Assembly: GCF_000425065.1 (NCBI RefSeq)
Contig: NZ_AULB01000010.1
Coordinates: 186,001-250,000 of the forward strand
DNA length: 64,000 nt
Reading direction: 5' to 3'
From: Actinomadura rifamycini DSM 43936
GTDB lineage: Bacteria; Actinomycetota; Actinomycetes; Streptosporangiales; Streptosporangiaceae
The notes under the pieces are model-generated. The model was not told where the DNA came from, did no database searches, and saw nothing but the letters and a program-made list of their open reading frames with translations. This document shows, piece by piece, positions 15,696-24,320 of the stretch (its first letter is position 1; the number at the start of each line of letters is the position of its first letter). Position numbers and translations under genes: made by a program.

Positions 15696-18095
15696 GTGGG
15701 TGCATTCTTTCGGGTTACGAGTAAACGCCGATCGGGTCGTCTCTGGGGAATCGCAAGTGGGATCTTTCTGGTCACCGCGGCAGCGGCGTTCGTCCTGGCG
15801 GCGAAGAACACGAAGGTGTTCGGTGGCGGCACCGATGGCCTGAGTGCGTTCATCGCGCTGATCTCACTCGGGGTCTCGACCTCGTCGGGAGTGCTGGCCT
15901 ACCGGGCGCTGCGTCTGGGTGAGATCGACACCAAGGCCCGGGCCGACGACCTGTCCGGTCTGGTGCGGGAAAGGGAGGCCCAGCAGCTCGGGCAGCTGCT
16001 GGGCGATGACGCCCGCACGATCGATGTAGGGTTCGCCCTGACCGTCCAGCACGAGGTGGACGGCGCCGCCGACACCGGCACGCTCAACGATGTGGTCGGC
16101 TACTTTCTGGACCTTCGTCCGCAGCGGCTGGTCATCACTGGGGAGCCCGGGGCAGGCAAGACCGTCCTGGCGATCGAGCTGATCCTGGGACTGCTGGACG
16201 CGCGCAAACCCGACGAGCCGGTGCCGGTGCGGATCTCGGCCACCGCCTGGGACCCGGGGACAGGGCGGAAAGACCCCCGGACCGGCAAGCGGGACCTAGG
16301 GCCAGAACCGCAGGACCTGCTGGTCGACCACCTGATCCGGACGTTCGGATTGCGCTCGGCCACGGCCCGGGCACTGGTGCGCGACGCCATGGTGCTGCCG
16401 GTCATCGACGGGCTCGATGAGATGGACCGCACCGACCGGCCCGGCTACAACTCCGCCGCCGGCCGCACCCTGGACAAGCTCAACCGCTACCGGCACGGCC
16501 GCGACAAGGCTCCAGTGATCCTGACCTGCCGCACCGGCCAGTATCAGTCCCTGACCGGCGGCCAGGCCCAGGCCCGCGACGCCGTCCGCGTCGACCTGTC
16601 CCCCGTCACCGCCGACCAGGCCGCACGGTTCATCGCCTCCCACGCCGGTCCCGACCACGTCCCGCGCTGGAACCCCGTCCTGCACGCCCTCCAGCAGCCC
16701 GCCCACCCCCTGGCCCGAGCCCTGAACACCCCCTGGCGACTGACCCTGGCCGTCACCGTCTACCAGCAGCGATCGGCCGACACCGGCGACTACATTCGCG
16801 ACCCCGCCGACCTCACCGGATACGACGATCCCGACGCCATCCACCACCACCTGCTGCAACAGTTCATCCCCGCTTCCGTCGCCAACACCACCCTCAACAA
16901 CCGCAACCCCCACCGCTATCGGCCCGACCAGGTCCACACATGGCTGACCGTCCTGGCCCGCCACCTCGACACCAACACCGACATCGTCCTGCACGAACTC
17001 TGGCCCATCGCCGGAAACCGCCCCCGCATCCTCACCTCCCTCCTCGCCGTCCTCCTCACCGCTCTACCGATCACCACGATGCTGGCCATAGTCACCACAG
17101 ACGGCTACTATCCAGCACCGACCGCCGCCTGGTGCGCCGTGATCTTCGCCTTGATCCCCGGGATCTTCGCCTGGGCACACCCGCGGCCCGCCCCCACACG
17201 CCTGGATCTGTCCCGGTTCAAAACTCGCTCCGGCCGCCGAAAAATCACCAAGTGGCTCGCGATCGGGTTTGTGGCAGGACCCGCGCTGGGGCTCGCGACC
17301 GTGCTCGCGGACGCGCTCACGGGCGGGCTCGTGCCCCTACTCATGGAGGCCTTCGAGGACTGGCGCACTGACGGGTTCGCGGACATGTTCCCGGAGTTCG
17401 CGAGCAGGCTCGCGCCCGTGCTCGCGGACTTCGCGAATGGACTCACGTACGGGCTCGCGGTCGCACTCACGGGTGGGCTCGCGGTCGCGCTCACGGTCGG
17501 GCTCACGTACGGGCTCGACCCCTCCGACACAAGCGCCAGGGCAGATTCCCGCGACCTTATCCGTCAAGACCTCACCAGATGGCTCACGGGTGGGCTGACG
17601 TTCGGGCTCATGTTCGGGCTCACGTACTGGCTCACAGGCGGGCTCGCCGACGACGGGCTCGTGTTCGGGCTCGCGATCGGCCTCATGTTCGGGCTCGCGG
17701 GCGGGCTCACAAGCGGGCTCACAGGTGGGCTCGCGGTCGCGCTCACGGGCGGGCTCACGTTCGGGCTGACGTTCGTCCTCGCCGACGACGAGCTCACAGA
17801 GGGGCTCACCGGCGGGCTCACGTACGGGCTCGCGTACGGGGCTATTATCTGGGCTTTCAGTGGGTTCACGGTAAGGCCCGCCGGACTTGCGTCAGCGCGT
17901 TATCTCATGCTTCTGATCTGCATGAAACGGCGTCTCCCCCTACGCCTCGGCCGCTTCCTGAACTGGTGCTACACCGATGCCGGACTGATCCGCACCGCGG
18001 GCATCGCCTACCAGTTCCGCCACCGCGAACTCCAAAATCACCTGCTATCAACACCGCCCGTACCGCCGCAACGGGTGACCCAACCCAGCCAATGA
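15696..18095 (+). CDS. NACHT-domain STAND ATPase with Gly-Leu repeat membrane domain
   Basis: 799 residues from a GTG. Two N-terminal transmembrane helices (about 15-36 and 50-72) are followed by a NACHT ATPase: Walker A GEPGAGKT (149-156), Walker B LPVIDGLDEMD (234-244) and sensor ILTCRT (275-280). Helices at about 446-466 and 475-494 precede residues 520-720, a run of short GLTxGLxxxL units that are hydrophobic and glycine-zipper-like. The end, AYQFRHRELQNHL (771-783), is typical of actinobacterial members. Family knowledge: bacterial NACHT proteins include anti-phage sensors with diverse effectors. Inference: the membrane repeat is the effector. It is flanked by Tn3 fragments. Confidence 0.88.
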   Translation: MGAFFRVTSKRRSGRLWGIASGIFLVTAAAAFVLAAKNTKVFGGGTDGLSAFIALISLGVSTSSGVLAYRALRLGEIDTKARADDLSGLVREREAQQLGQLLGDDARTIDVGFALTVQHEVDGAADTGTLNDVVGYFLDLRPQRLVITGEPGAGKTVLAIELILGLLDARKPDEPVPVRISATAWDPGTGRKDPRTGKRDLGPEPQDLLVDHLIRTFGLRSATARALVRDAMVLPVIDGLDEMDRTDRPGYNSAAGRTLDKLNRYRHGRDKAPVILTCRTGQYQSLTGGQAQARDAVRVDLSPVTADQAARFIASHAGPDHVPRWNPVLHALQQPAHPLARALNTPWRLTLAVTVYQQRSADTGDYIRDPADLTGYDDPDAIHHHLLQQFIPASVANTTLNNRNPHRYRPDQVHTWLTVLARHLDTNTDIVLHELWPIAGNRPRILTSLLAVLLTALPITTMLAIVTTDGYYPAPTAAWCAVIFALIPGIFAWAHPRPAPTRLDLSRFKTRSGRRKITKWLAIGFVAGPALGLATVLADALTGGLVPLLMEAFEDWRTDGFADMFPEFASRLAPVLADFANGLTYGLAVALTGGLAVALTVGLTYGLDPSDTSARADSRDLIRQDLTRWLTGGLTFGLMFGLTYWLTGGLADDGLVFGLAIGLMFGLAGGLTSGLTGGLAVALTGGLTFGLTFVLADDELTEGLTGGLTYGLAYGAIIWAFSGFTVRPAGLASARYLMLLICMKRRLPLRLGRFLNWCYTDAGLIRTAGIAYQFRHRELQNHLLSTPPVPPQRVTQPSQ
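17280..17840 (+). repeat. Degenerate 12/24-bp repeats encoding GLTxGLxx units
   Basis: Within the NACHT gene the motif gggctcacg/gggctcgcg recurs about every 12 bp, and a 24-bp block (ctcgcggtcgcgctcacggg and variants) appears near 17457, 17481 and 17736. The repeats encode alternating Gly-Leu and Ala/Thr-x pairs. Such an array can expand or contract in steps of four residues without losing the frame. Confidence 0.75.
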
Positions 18096-18179
18096 CACCC
18101 CTGCCGGGGGGCCGGAACACGCCAAAAAGGGATCACGGCCTGACGGTTGATCGTTAGGGTGATCGGCGTCGAAATGGGG

Positions 18180-18624
18180 GCGGTAACGGCTGGGGTGTCC
18201 TACGAGGCAGCCCGGGCCCGGCAGATGGCCGGGACCGCGATGCGCAAGGCGGTGCGGTCCAAGGATAACCCGGCCGACCTGATCAACGTGGCGTTGGAGG
18301 AGTTGGTCCGTGCGCGGTGCGAGCCGCCGGCTACACCGCCTTGGACGCGATGAGTACCGCAGGCGCCACGCTGTCGAGTGCGGCACCAACGGCTCAAACG
18401 CGGCCCGCGTCAACGAATGGCTCTACATCGACGCCGCCCTCGACCAGCTGAAAGACCAGGGCTACCCGGTGCTGGAAGAGGACGTCGCGCGGCTGTCGCC
18501 GTTCGCCCGCCGCCACATCAACGTGAACGGCACCAACTCCCTCAGCCGGCCCGACCTCGGCCCCACCGGCGTCCGCGCGCTCCGCGACACCGACCAGCCC
18601 GACTGGGATGAAGACCAGTCGTAG
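18180..18624 (+). pseudogene. Tn3-family transposase, internally deleted and frameshifted
   Basis: The first part reads AARARQMAGTAMRKAV and DNPADLINVALEELVRARCE, a segment of the Tn3 transposase N-terminal region. Near 18327 the frame breaks: the expected YTALDAM continues in another frame, then homology jumps to the extreme C-terminus in a third frame: NEWLYIDAALDQLKDQGYPV, EEDVARLSPFARRHINVNG, ending at TAG 18622-18624. The DDE catalytic core is missing, so it cannot transpose. With the piece at 15420-15527 it brackets the NACHT gene. Confidence 0.68.
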
Positions 18625-18861
18625 TGCCTGCTCATGGATCCGCCGCCGGGTCGCCGGGAGGCAAGGGCTCTGGTCTTGTCGCCGGGATCCGGCGGTGGAG
18701 TGGACGGCGTCCTCCTCGTCCCCGCCGTCCGATGCCGCCAGGCCGCCGCTCGCCTCGACCTTCTCGTCCTCGGGTGTCTGAGAAGTCCCCGATGAGCTCC
18801 GGGGTGTGGTCGGGCTTGGCGGCGGGCCAGGCCGGCGGCCGGTGCACGCAGGTGAGGGGGT

Positions 18862-19659
18862 TCAGTTGTTCTTGAAGGGGTTGAGGGTGCGTCCTGCGAG
18901 GTAGCTCAGGCGGATGGGCAGGGGTTTCATGGCGGCGGCAGAGATCTTGTTGACGAGGCCGGGGATGCACACGGGTTTGCCGTTCTGGACGGCTTTCCAG
19001 CCTTCGGCCACGACGGCTTCGGGTTGCTGCCACAGGATGCGGGGGAGGTGGTTGGCTCTGTCGCGGGTGCCCATGACGTCGTGGAATTCGGTGTGGGTGA
19101 AGCCGGGGCACAGGGCGGTGACGTGGATGCCGTGCGGTTTGAGCTCCATGTCCAGGGCCTGGGAGGTGTTGAGGACGTAGGACTTGATGCCGGTGTAGAG
19201 CAGGCTGGCTGCGGGTGGTGCGAACGCGGCGACGGAGGACAGGTTGACGATGCGGCCCCAGCGGCGTTTCTTCATGCCGGGGATGACCAGGTGGGCGAGT
19301 TCGGTCTGGGCGGTCACCATCAGCTGGATCTCCCCGGCCAGGGTGTCCCAGGGGGTGTCGGCGAACGCGGTCTTGCCCGACAGGCCGGCGTTGTTGATGA
19401 GGACGTCGATGTCCAGGCCTTGGGCGTCCGCGTAGTCCATGATCGCCTTGGGGGCGGCGGGGTCGGTGAGGTCGGCGCCGAACACCTCATAGCGCCGCCC
19501 ACCGTGCTGCCGGGTCAGTTCCGCGGCCAGCTCCTGGAGGCGGTCGGTGCGGCGGGCGACCAGCAGGAGCTGGCAGCCGCGGGCGGCGAGGTGGCGGGCG
19601 AACGTGGCGCCGATGCCGGCGGAGGCGCCGGTGATGAGCGCGGTGCGGGGGGTGGTCAC
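18862..19659 (-). CDS. Short-chain dehydrogenase/reductase
   Basis: 265 residues from GTG 19659, which overlaps the stop of the upstream gene by 4 bp. Cofactor motif TGASAGIG (about 10-17), NNAG near 89-92, catalytic Ser141/Ser142 and the Tyr155-x-x-x-Lys159 pair (YTGIK) are all present. The C-terminal extension (NPFKNN) resembles DltE/YqjQ-like SDRs of lipid metabolism. Third gene of a translationally coupled operon with the saccharopine dehydrogenase-like protein and a 192-residue protein, controlled by the divergent TetR gene. Confidence 0.9.
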   Translation of the reverse strand: MTTPRTALITGASAGIGATFARHLAARGCQLLLVARRTDRLQELAAELTRQHGGRRYEVFGADLTDPAAPKAIMDYADAQGLDIDVLINNAGLSGKTAFADTPWDTLAGEIQLMVTAQTELAHLVIPGMKKRRWGRIVNLSSVAAFAPPAASLLYTGIKSYVLNTSQALDMELKPHGIHVTALCPGFTHTEFHDVMGTRDRANHLPRILWQQPEAVVAEGWKAVQNGKPVCIPGLVNKISAAAMKPLPIRLSYLAGRTLNPFKNN

Positions 19660-20732
19660 TGTGGGGTTCCTTCGATCGCGTGGGGGGCGGTGATGGTGAG
19701 GGGGCCGCTGCCGGGGAGCCGGGTGATGAGGTCGGCGCCGAACAGGGTCGCGGGCGTGTGCGCGCCGGGGCGGGGCGCGGGCGCGGCGAGGAGGTCGGTG
19801 ACGGCGGTGAGGGCGCCGTCGACGGTGAGCCGGTAGGGGTTGGCCGTGGTGATGCGGGCGGTGGCCCGCCGGCCGGCAGCGTCGGTGGTCTCGCCCCACA
19901 CGTAGGCGGCGCTGGTGGCCCGTTCGTTCGCGTCGGGGCCCTTCACCGTCTTGTCGATCAGCTTGTGCGCGGCGGCGCGGACACCGGGACGGGCCAGCAG
20001 CCTGGTGAACCGCCTGCTGATCCGGGTGCCGCGGATCAGCAGGGAGGGCATCGGGAGGTAGACCTCGATGTTGGGGATCGCGGTGCTGTGGTGGGCGCTG
20101 TGAAGGTCGGCGGCGGGGAAGGCGAGCGCGGGTTTGGCGCCGTTGCCGAAGTCGATGCGGGCGGTGCGTCCGCCCAGCGGGGTCGGGGTGATCTGGCCGT
20201 CGATGCGGGCGCGGCCTCCGGCGGCCATCCCGTCCAGGATCGTTTTGACCGTCCCCGGGGACAGCGCCAGCGGCAGGTCGAATCCGAGCCGCAGACCGGT
20301 GGCATCGGGCATGGCTTGGTGGAGGGCGGCCGCGAGGCAGTCGGTGGGGATGACGTCGAAACCGACTCCGGGACAGACCACGACACCAGCGGCCCGAGCC
20401 TGGCCGTCGATCTCGCGGGCGTAGGCGAAGACGTCCATCTCGCCGGTGATGTCGAGGTAGTGGGTGCGGGTGCGCACACACGCGTCGATCATCGGGGCCG
20501 CCGTCACCGAGAACGGCCCGGCGCAGTGCAGCACCACGTCGATGCCGGACAGTTGCGCGTCGGCGTCACGCAGGTCGAAGATCTGGTACTCCAGGCCGAG
20601 GTCCTCGGCCAGCGGCTTGACCGCCGTGAGGTTCCGGCCGGCAAGGACTGGTTCCAGGCCTCTCTTGCGGGCCTCCCGGGCGATCAGCTCACCGGTATAG
20701 CCGTTGGCGCCGTACAGCAGCCACCTGGTCAC
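19656..20732 (-). CDS. Saccharopine dehydrogenase-like NAD(P)-binding protein
   Basis: 358 residues. The N-terminal Rossmann motif is YGANGYTGELIA (about 7-18), followed by LAGRNLTAV, HCAGPFS and HYLDITGE, all typical of the trans-acting enoyl reductase/saccharopine dehydrogenase-like family. These are often membrane- or lipid-associated oxidoreductases and not lysine enzymes. Its start overlaps the stop of the 192-residue gene and its stop overlaps the SDR start, each by 4 bp. Substrate unknown. Confidence 0.88.
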   Translation of the reverse strand: MTRWLLYGANGYTGELIAREARKRGLEPVLAGRNLTAVKPLAEDLGLEYQIFDLRDADAQLSGIDVVLHCAGPFSVTAAPMIDACVRTRTHYLDITGEMDVFAYAREIDGQARAAGVVVCPGVGFDVIPTDCLAAALHQAMPDATGLRLGFDLPLALSPGTVKTILDGMAAGGRARIDGQITPTPLGGRTARIDFGNGAKPALAFPAADLHSAHHSTAIPNIEVYLPMPSLLIRGTRISRRFTRLLARPGVRAAAHKLIDKTVKGPDANERATSAAYVWGETTDAAGRRATARITTANPYRLTVDGALTAVTDLLAAPAPRPGAHTPATLFGADLITRLPGSGPLTITAPHAIEGTPQ

Positions 20733-21307
20733 TGGGCGACTTCCTTTCGGCCGGGCAGTTCACGCGGGCCCGGGGTGAAGCCGCGGCGGGCGGCGCCGAC
20801 GTCACCGCGGTAGGCGCCGACGGGGCCGGTGAGCAGGAAGGGCAGCGGGACGCGGCGCTGACGTGCGGTGAATCCCCACGTCCCGATGCCCAGGTAGACG
20901 CCGGGTGCCGCGCGGCGGACCTCGTCGACCATGTTGATCGCCCCGCACATCGAGGCGTAGGCGCGATAGACCAGCGTGTAGGCGGGACGGCCGTCATAGC
21001 GCGACGGTGCGATGAGCGTGTGCATCGCATAGCGCTGCCGGATGCGGCCGAACTGGCGGAAGGTGTTGTAACCCCGCCCGGTCTGGCCGTCGACGGGCCG
21101 GAACGCCTTGCACAGCCACCGTGCCAGCGGATTCGACACCGTGCCGCGCCCGGTCACCGAGGCGAACACGCTGGGCTGGGCCAGCAGCCGGGCGGTGTAC
21201 TCCCCGTCCATCTCCTCGATGGACGGGGCGGGCAACGTGGCGAAGAACGCCAGCAGCCCGGTCGTGTCCAGCCCGAGCAGCTCGGCAGCCGCGTGGTCGG
21301 TCTCCAT
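20729..21307 (-). CDS. Uncharacterised 192-residue protein, first gene of TetR-controlled operon
   Basis: I do not recognise a named family. The central part (GYNTFRQFGRIRQRYAMHT, APSRYDGRPAYTLVYRAY, GVYLGIGTWGF) suggests a compact mixed alpha/beta soluble domain rich in aromatic residues, with no signal peptide or transmembrane segment. It is the promoter-proximal gene of a coupled operon with two NAD(P)-dependent oxidoreductases, so a lipid- or ketone-binding role is conceivable but is only inference. The ATG is preceded by ggagg-like aggtcc weakly. Confidence 0.75.
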   Translation of the reverse strand: METDHAAAELLGLDTTGLLAFFATLPAPSIEEMDGEYTARLLAQPSVFASVTGRGTVSNPLARWLCKAFRPVDGQTGRGYNTFRQFGRIRQRYAMHTLIAPSRYDGRPAYTLVYRAYASMCGAINMVDEVRRAAPGVYLGIGTWGFTARQRRVPLPFLLTGPVGAYRGDVGAARRGFTPGPRELPGRKEVAQ

Positions 21308-21325
21308 GGAGGTCCCATCTCATGT

Positions 21326-21373
21326 CTTGAATGGTCCTCAAGAAACCTAGCGTCTTCTTGAGGGTCGTTCAAG
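21326..21373. promoter_or_regulatory. Two TetR operators, CTTGA-N7-TCAAG
   Basis: Two 17-bp palindromes, 21326-21342 and 21357-21373, each read cttga, seven bases, tcaag; their centres are 31 bp apart. They occupy the 73-bp gap between the 192-residue protein gene and the TetR gene and would cover both divergent promoters. Confidence 0.75.
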
Positions 21374-21380
21374 ATAGGGT

Positions 21381-21944
21381 GTGGGGGTGCCCCGGAACCG
21401 ACGCCCCCAGGACCGCGAAGAGAAACGCGAGGAGATCCTCGTCGCCGCCCAGCGGCTGTTCATCCACGACGGCTACGAGTCGGCGTCCATGGGTCAGATC
21501 GCCAAGAACGCCGGCGTCACCGTCAACACGATTTACTGGTACTTCCGCGACAAGGACGACCTGCTCATCGCTGTCCTGGACCGCCTGCTCACCGAAGCCC
21601 TCGCCCAGTACACGACCATCGCCGACCGGCCGCTGGGCGACCGGCTCCTATGGGCCGTCGACCAGCTCGAACGGCTGCACGGCCTCGTCAACACCGTCCA
21701 CACCCGCGCCCCGGCCTCACCCGCCGTCCACGCCTGGCACACCGGCTTCCACGAACTCGCCGACACCCTGATCGCCGACGACCTCCGCAACGCCGGCGCC
21801 GCCGAAGCCGACCTCCCCGCCATGACCGCGATCGGCACCTTCGTCATCGAAGGCCTCCTCACCCACCGGCACAACGACGCCGGCAAACGAGCCGTGATCG
21901 ACCTTCTCGTCCACCAGCTCACGACCATGCCGACCCGAACCTGA
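21381..21944 (+). CDS. TetR family repressor
   Basis: 187 residues from GTG 21381; a second GTG at 21387 is possible. The helix-turn-helix lies in the first 55 residues ([31 protein letters not shown]). The C-terminal ligand domain is unassigned. It is divergent from the 192-residue/saccharopine-like/SDR operon, with two matching palindromes between them, so it most likely represses that operon and itself. Confidence 0.9.
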   Translation: MGVPRNRRPQDREEKREEILVAAQRLFIHDGYESASMGQIAKNAGVTVNTIYWYFRDKDDLLIAVLDRLLTEALAQYTTIADRPLGDRLLWAVDQLERLHGLVNTVHTRAPASPAVHAWHTGFHELADTLIADDLRNAGAAEADLPAMTAIGTFVIEGLLTHRHNDAGKRAVIDLLVHQLTTMPTRT

Positions 21945-22004
21945 CCGGAACCACGCGGGCTCGCATCGCAACGGCGAACGGCGGCAACGCCTCCGCTCCC
22001 GGCG

Positions 22005-22034
22005 GGGGTGTTGGAAATCGATTTACAACACCCC
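22005..22034. terminator. Hairpin downstream of the TetR gene
   Basis: ggggtgttg (22005-22013) pairs with caacacccc (22026-22034) around a 12-nt AT-rich loop, and the stem can extend through gc pairs with one bulged g. It lies 61 bp after the TetR stop and could terminate it. It could also be a remnant of a Tn3 terminal repeat, since a broken resolvase follows. Confidence 0.45.
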
Positions 22035-22147
22035 GCTCGAACTCCTCTTCACGAACCGCCACCGGGCGCGCATGTGTCGAGAAACGTGTTGAGAACTCGG
22101 GATGTTCAACAACTCCAACGGCACCGTTTTCCCTGCACTTCTGCGGT

Positions 22148-22634
22148 GTGACGCCCCTGCCCGACGGCTCCGAACCCTCCGCGGCGATCCGCCAGACCGA
22201 CGACCTCTTCGGCGCCGAACCCGCGATCCTCACCGGCGCGCTCGTCGGCTACGCCCGGGTCTCCACCAAGGACCAGCGGCTCGACCGGCAGACCCTCGCG
22301 CTGAAAGCCGCCGGCTGCATGCGAATCTTCGCCGACAAGAAGTCCGGCAAGGACGCCGAACGCGAAGGGCACCAACGAGGGCCTGGCCGCCGCCAAGGCC
22401 CGCGGCGTCCGGCTCGGCCGGCCGCCCGCGATGACGCCTGAGCAGGTCCGGCACGCCCGCGCACTGCTCACCCAGCCCGACGCGACCATCTCCTCGATCG
22501 CCCGGCTCCTGGGCGTCAGCCGCTCCACCATCTACAAATACGTGCCCGAGCTCAAACCGACCGGCATCCAGCAGATCGAGCCCGACGTTCCCGAACCACG
22601 GCCCGCGATCACCGAGACCACACTCACATCCTGA
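22148..22634 (+). pseudogene. Tn3-type serine resolvase with internal deletion
   Basis: From GTG 22148 the N-terminus is intact: [20 protein letters not shown] with the catalytic Ser and [13 protein letters not shown]. At about 22365-22369 the frame is lost and the sequence resumes in another frame at [20 protein letters not shown], the start of the DNA-binding tail, continuing through the helix-turn-helix (IARLLGVSRSTIYKYVPEL) to TGA at 22632-22634. About 80-90 residues covering the rest of the catalytic domain and the long E helix are missing. Not functional. Confidence 0.85.
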
Positions 22635-22658
22635 CCTGCTCCAATCCCCGCGCGAGAG

Positions 22659-22727
22659 ACATCCGAACGAAAAGTCACGCTAGCGAGCTCGACCGCACGC
22701 TCTTGATGGGACTTTTCGTTCCGATGT
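22659..22727. repeat. 18-bp inverted repeat between resolvase relic and multicopper oxidase gene
   Basis: acatccgaacgaaaagtc (22659-22676) pairs with 22710-22727 at 17 of 18 positions around a 33-nt loop. It lies between convergent genes, 33 bp from the oxidase stop. It may be a bidirectional terminator; alternatively it may be a relic of a transposon end or recombination site. Confidence 0.5.
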
Positions 22728-22760
22728 TCGTCACCCCCGGGTCTGGTCGGCGGGCGCGGC

Positions 22761-24320
22761 TCAGGTGACCTCGAAGTCGGCCATCATGGCCATGTCCTCG
22801 TGTTCGAGGTTGTGGCAGTGCATCATGTAGCGGCCGCGGAACCCGGAGAAGCGCACCAGGACGTCCACGACCTCGTACGGGCGCACGTCCACGGTGTCCT
22901 TCCAGCCGCCGTCGGTGGGGCGGGGCGCTCGGCCGTTGCGGGACAGGACGTGGAAATGGGCGAGGTGGAGGTGCACCGGATGGTGGAAGTCGCTGACGAA
23001 GCGCCAGACCTCGGTGCCGTCCAGGCGCGGGCGGGCGAGCGGGGTGCCGGGGGTGAAGGGCTCGCCGTTGATCGTCCAGGCGGCGGCGGGGCCCTGGCCG
23101 GTGCGGCGGAAGTCGAACGTCCGCATGGGGGCGTTCGCGGGACGCACCGGCGCCTGCGAGGCTGACAGCCGGGCCGGGATCGCGCTGTCGTCGCGCGCTC
23201 GGCGGGTGACGCGGAAGCGCATCACCTGGCGGGCGGACCCGCGGCCCAGGGTGTTGAGCAGGGTCACCGAAGTGCCGACGGGGTAGGCGGAGAAGTCCAC
23301 GACCACGTCCTGGCGTTCGGCCGGGGCGAGGACGATCGAGTCGTGCGCCACCGGCGCCGGGAGCAGCCCGGCGTCGCTGCCGACCTGGACGAAGGGGCCG
23401 CCGGGGGCCAGCCGCAGCCGGTAGCGGCGGGCGTTCGAGGCGTTCAGGACGCGCAGCCGGTACCGCGCCGCGGACACTTCGAGCTCGGGCCACGGGGCGC
23501 CGTTGACCAGGATGACGTCGCCTTCGACGCCCTCCATGTACGGCCCGGTGACGCCGGGCGTCCGCCGCAGGCTCGGGTCCAGGGACGGGTAGCGGAACGA
23601 ACCGTCCTCCTCGAACGCGCGGTCGCAGATCATCAGGGGAACGTCCCGGTCGCCCCTGGGGAGCGGCAGCGTGTCCTCCTCGTCGTCGTGGACGAGCAGG
23701 AACCCGGCCAGGCCGCGCCACACCTGCGGGCCGGTGAAGTCCATGCGGTGGTCGTGGTACCACAGCGTCGCGGCGCGCTGGTCGAGCGGGTAGCGGTAGT
23801 CCCTGGCGGCGCTGTGCAGTTTCCATGCCGACGGCGGGACGTTCATCGCGTGATGCCCGTGATGCCCGTGGCCGGCATGGCCGCCGGACGGCCGGAAGTC
23901 CAGGCCGGCGGGGACGACCAGGTCGGTGGGGTAGCCGTCGGACTCGGGCGGGGTGACGCCGCCGTGCAGGTGGGTCGAGGTGGGCACGGGCAGTTCGTTG
24001 CGCACCCGCAGGGTGACGGCCTCCGCCCTCCGGGTGCGGAACGTGGGCCCCGGGAAACGCCCGTCGTAGCCCCAGACCTCGGTCGTCGTCCCGGGAACGA
24101 TCTCCGCTTTCGCCGCCCGCTGCACCACCTCGTACAGGCCGGGACGCGTGGGGCGCGCGACCGGCGGCACGGGGAGCGGCAGCGTGAACGGCTCGGGCAG
24201 GGGAAGTGCGCTGGTGAGGAGTTCGGCCGTGGTCTCGGAGGCCGTCAGGACGCGGCCGGCCAGGACGCCCGCACCGGCCACGGCCGCGGCACCGCCCAGG
24301 AAACGCCGCCGGGAGATCAT
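22761..24320 (-). CDS. Tat-exported multicopper oxidase
   Basis: 519 residues from the ATG at 24320. The N-terminus MISRRRFLGG is a twin-arginine signal. All four copper-binding blocks are present: HLHGG (117-121), YHDH (188-191), HPVHLH (447-452) and HCHNLEHEDM (501-510) with an axial Met. This fits three-domain laccase/CotA/CueO/bilirubin oxidase enzymes that oxidise phenols or cuprous ions with O2. A His-rich insert (GHAGHGHHGHHAM, 147-159) is an uncommon extra and may load copper. The start overlaps the stop of the upstream membrane protein by 4 bp. Confidence 0.93.
   Translation of the reverse strand: MISRRRFLGGAAAVAGAGVLAGRVLTASETTAELLTSALPLPEPFTLPLPVPPVARPTRPGLYEVVQRAAKAEIVPGTTTEVWGYDGRFPGPTFRTRRAEAVTLRVRNELPVPTSTHLHGGVTPPESDGYPTDLVVPAGLDFRPSGGHAGHGHHGHHAMNVPPSAWKLHSAARDYRYPLDQRAATLWYHDHRMDFTGPQVWRGLAGFLLVHDDEEDTLPLPRGDRDVPLMICDRAFEEDGSFRYPSLDPSLRRTPGVTGPYMEGVEGDVILVNGAPWPELEVSAARYRLRVLNASNARRYRLRLAPGGPFVQVGSDAGLLPAPVAHDSIVLAPAERQDVVVDFSAYPVGTSVTLLNTLGRGSARQVMRFRVTRRARDDSAIPARLSASQAPVRPANAPMRTFDFRRTGQGPAAAWTINGEPFTPGTPLARPRLDGTEVWRFVSDFHHPVHLHLAHFHVLSRNGRAPRPTDGGWKDTVDVRPYEVVDVLVRFSGFRGRYMMHCHNLEHEDMAMMADFEVT

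Noticed and set aside
16950..17600. Gly-Leu repeats as a stand-alone transporter gene
   Set aside because: They are in frame with the NACHT domain without any internal stop or ribosome site.
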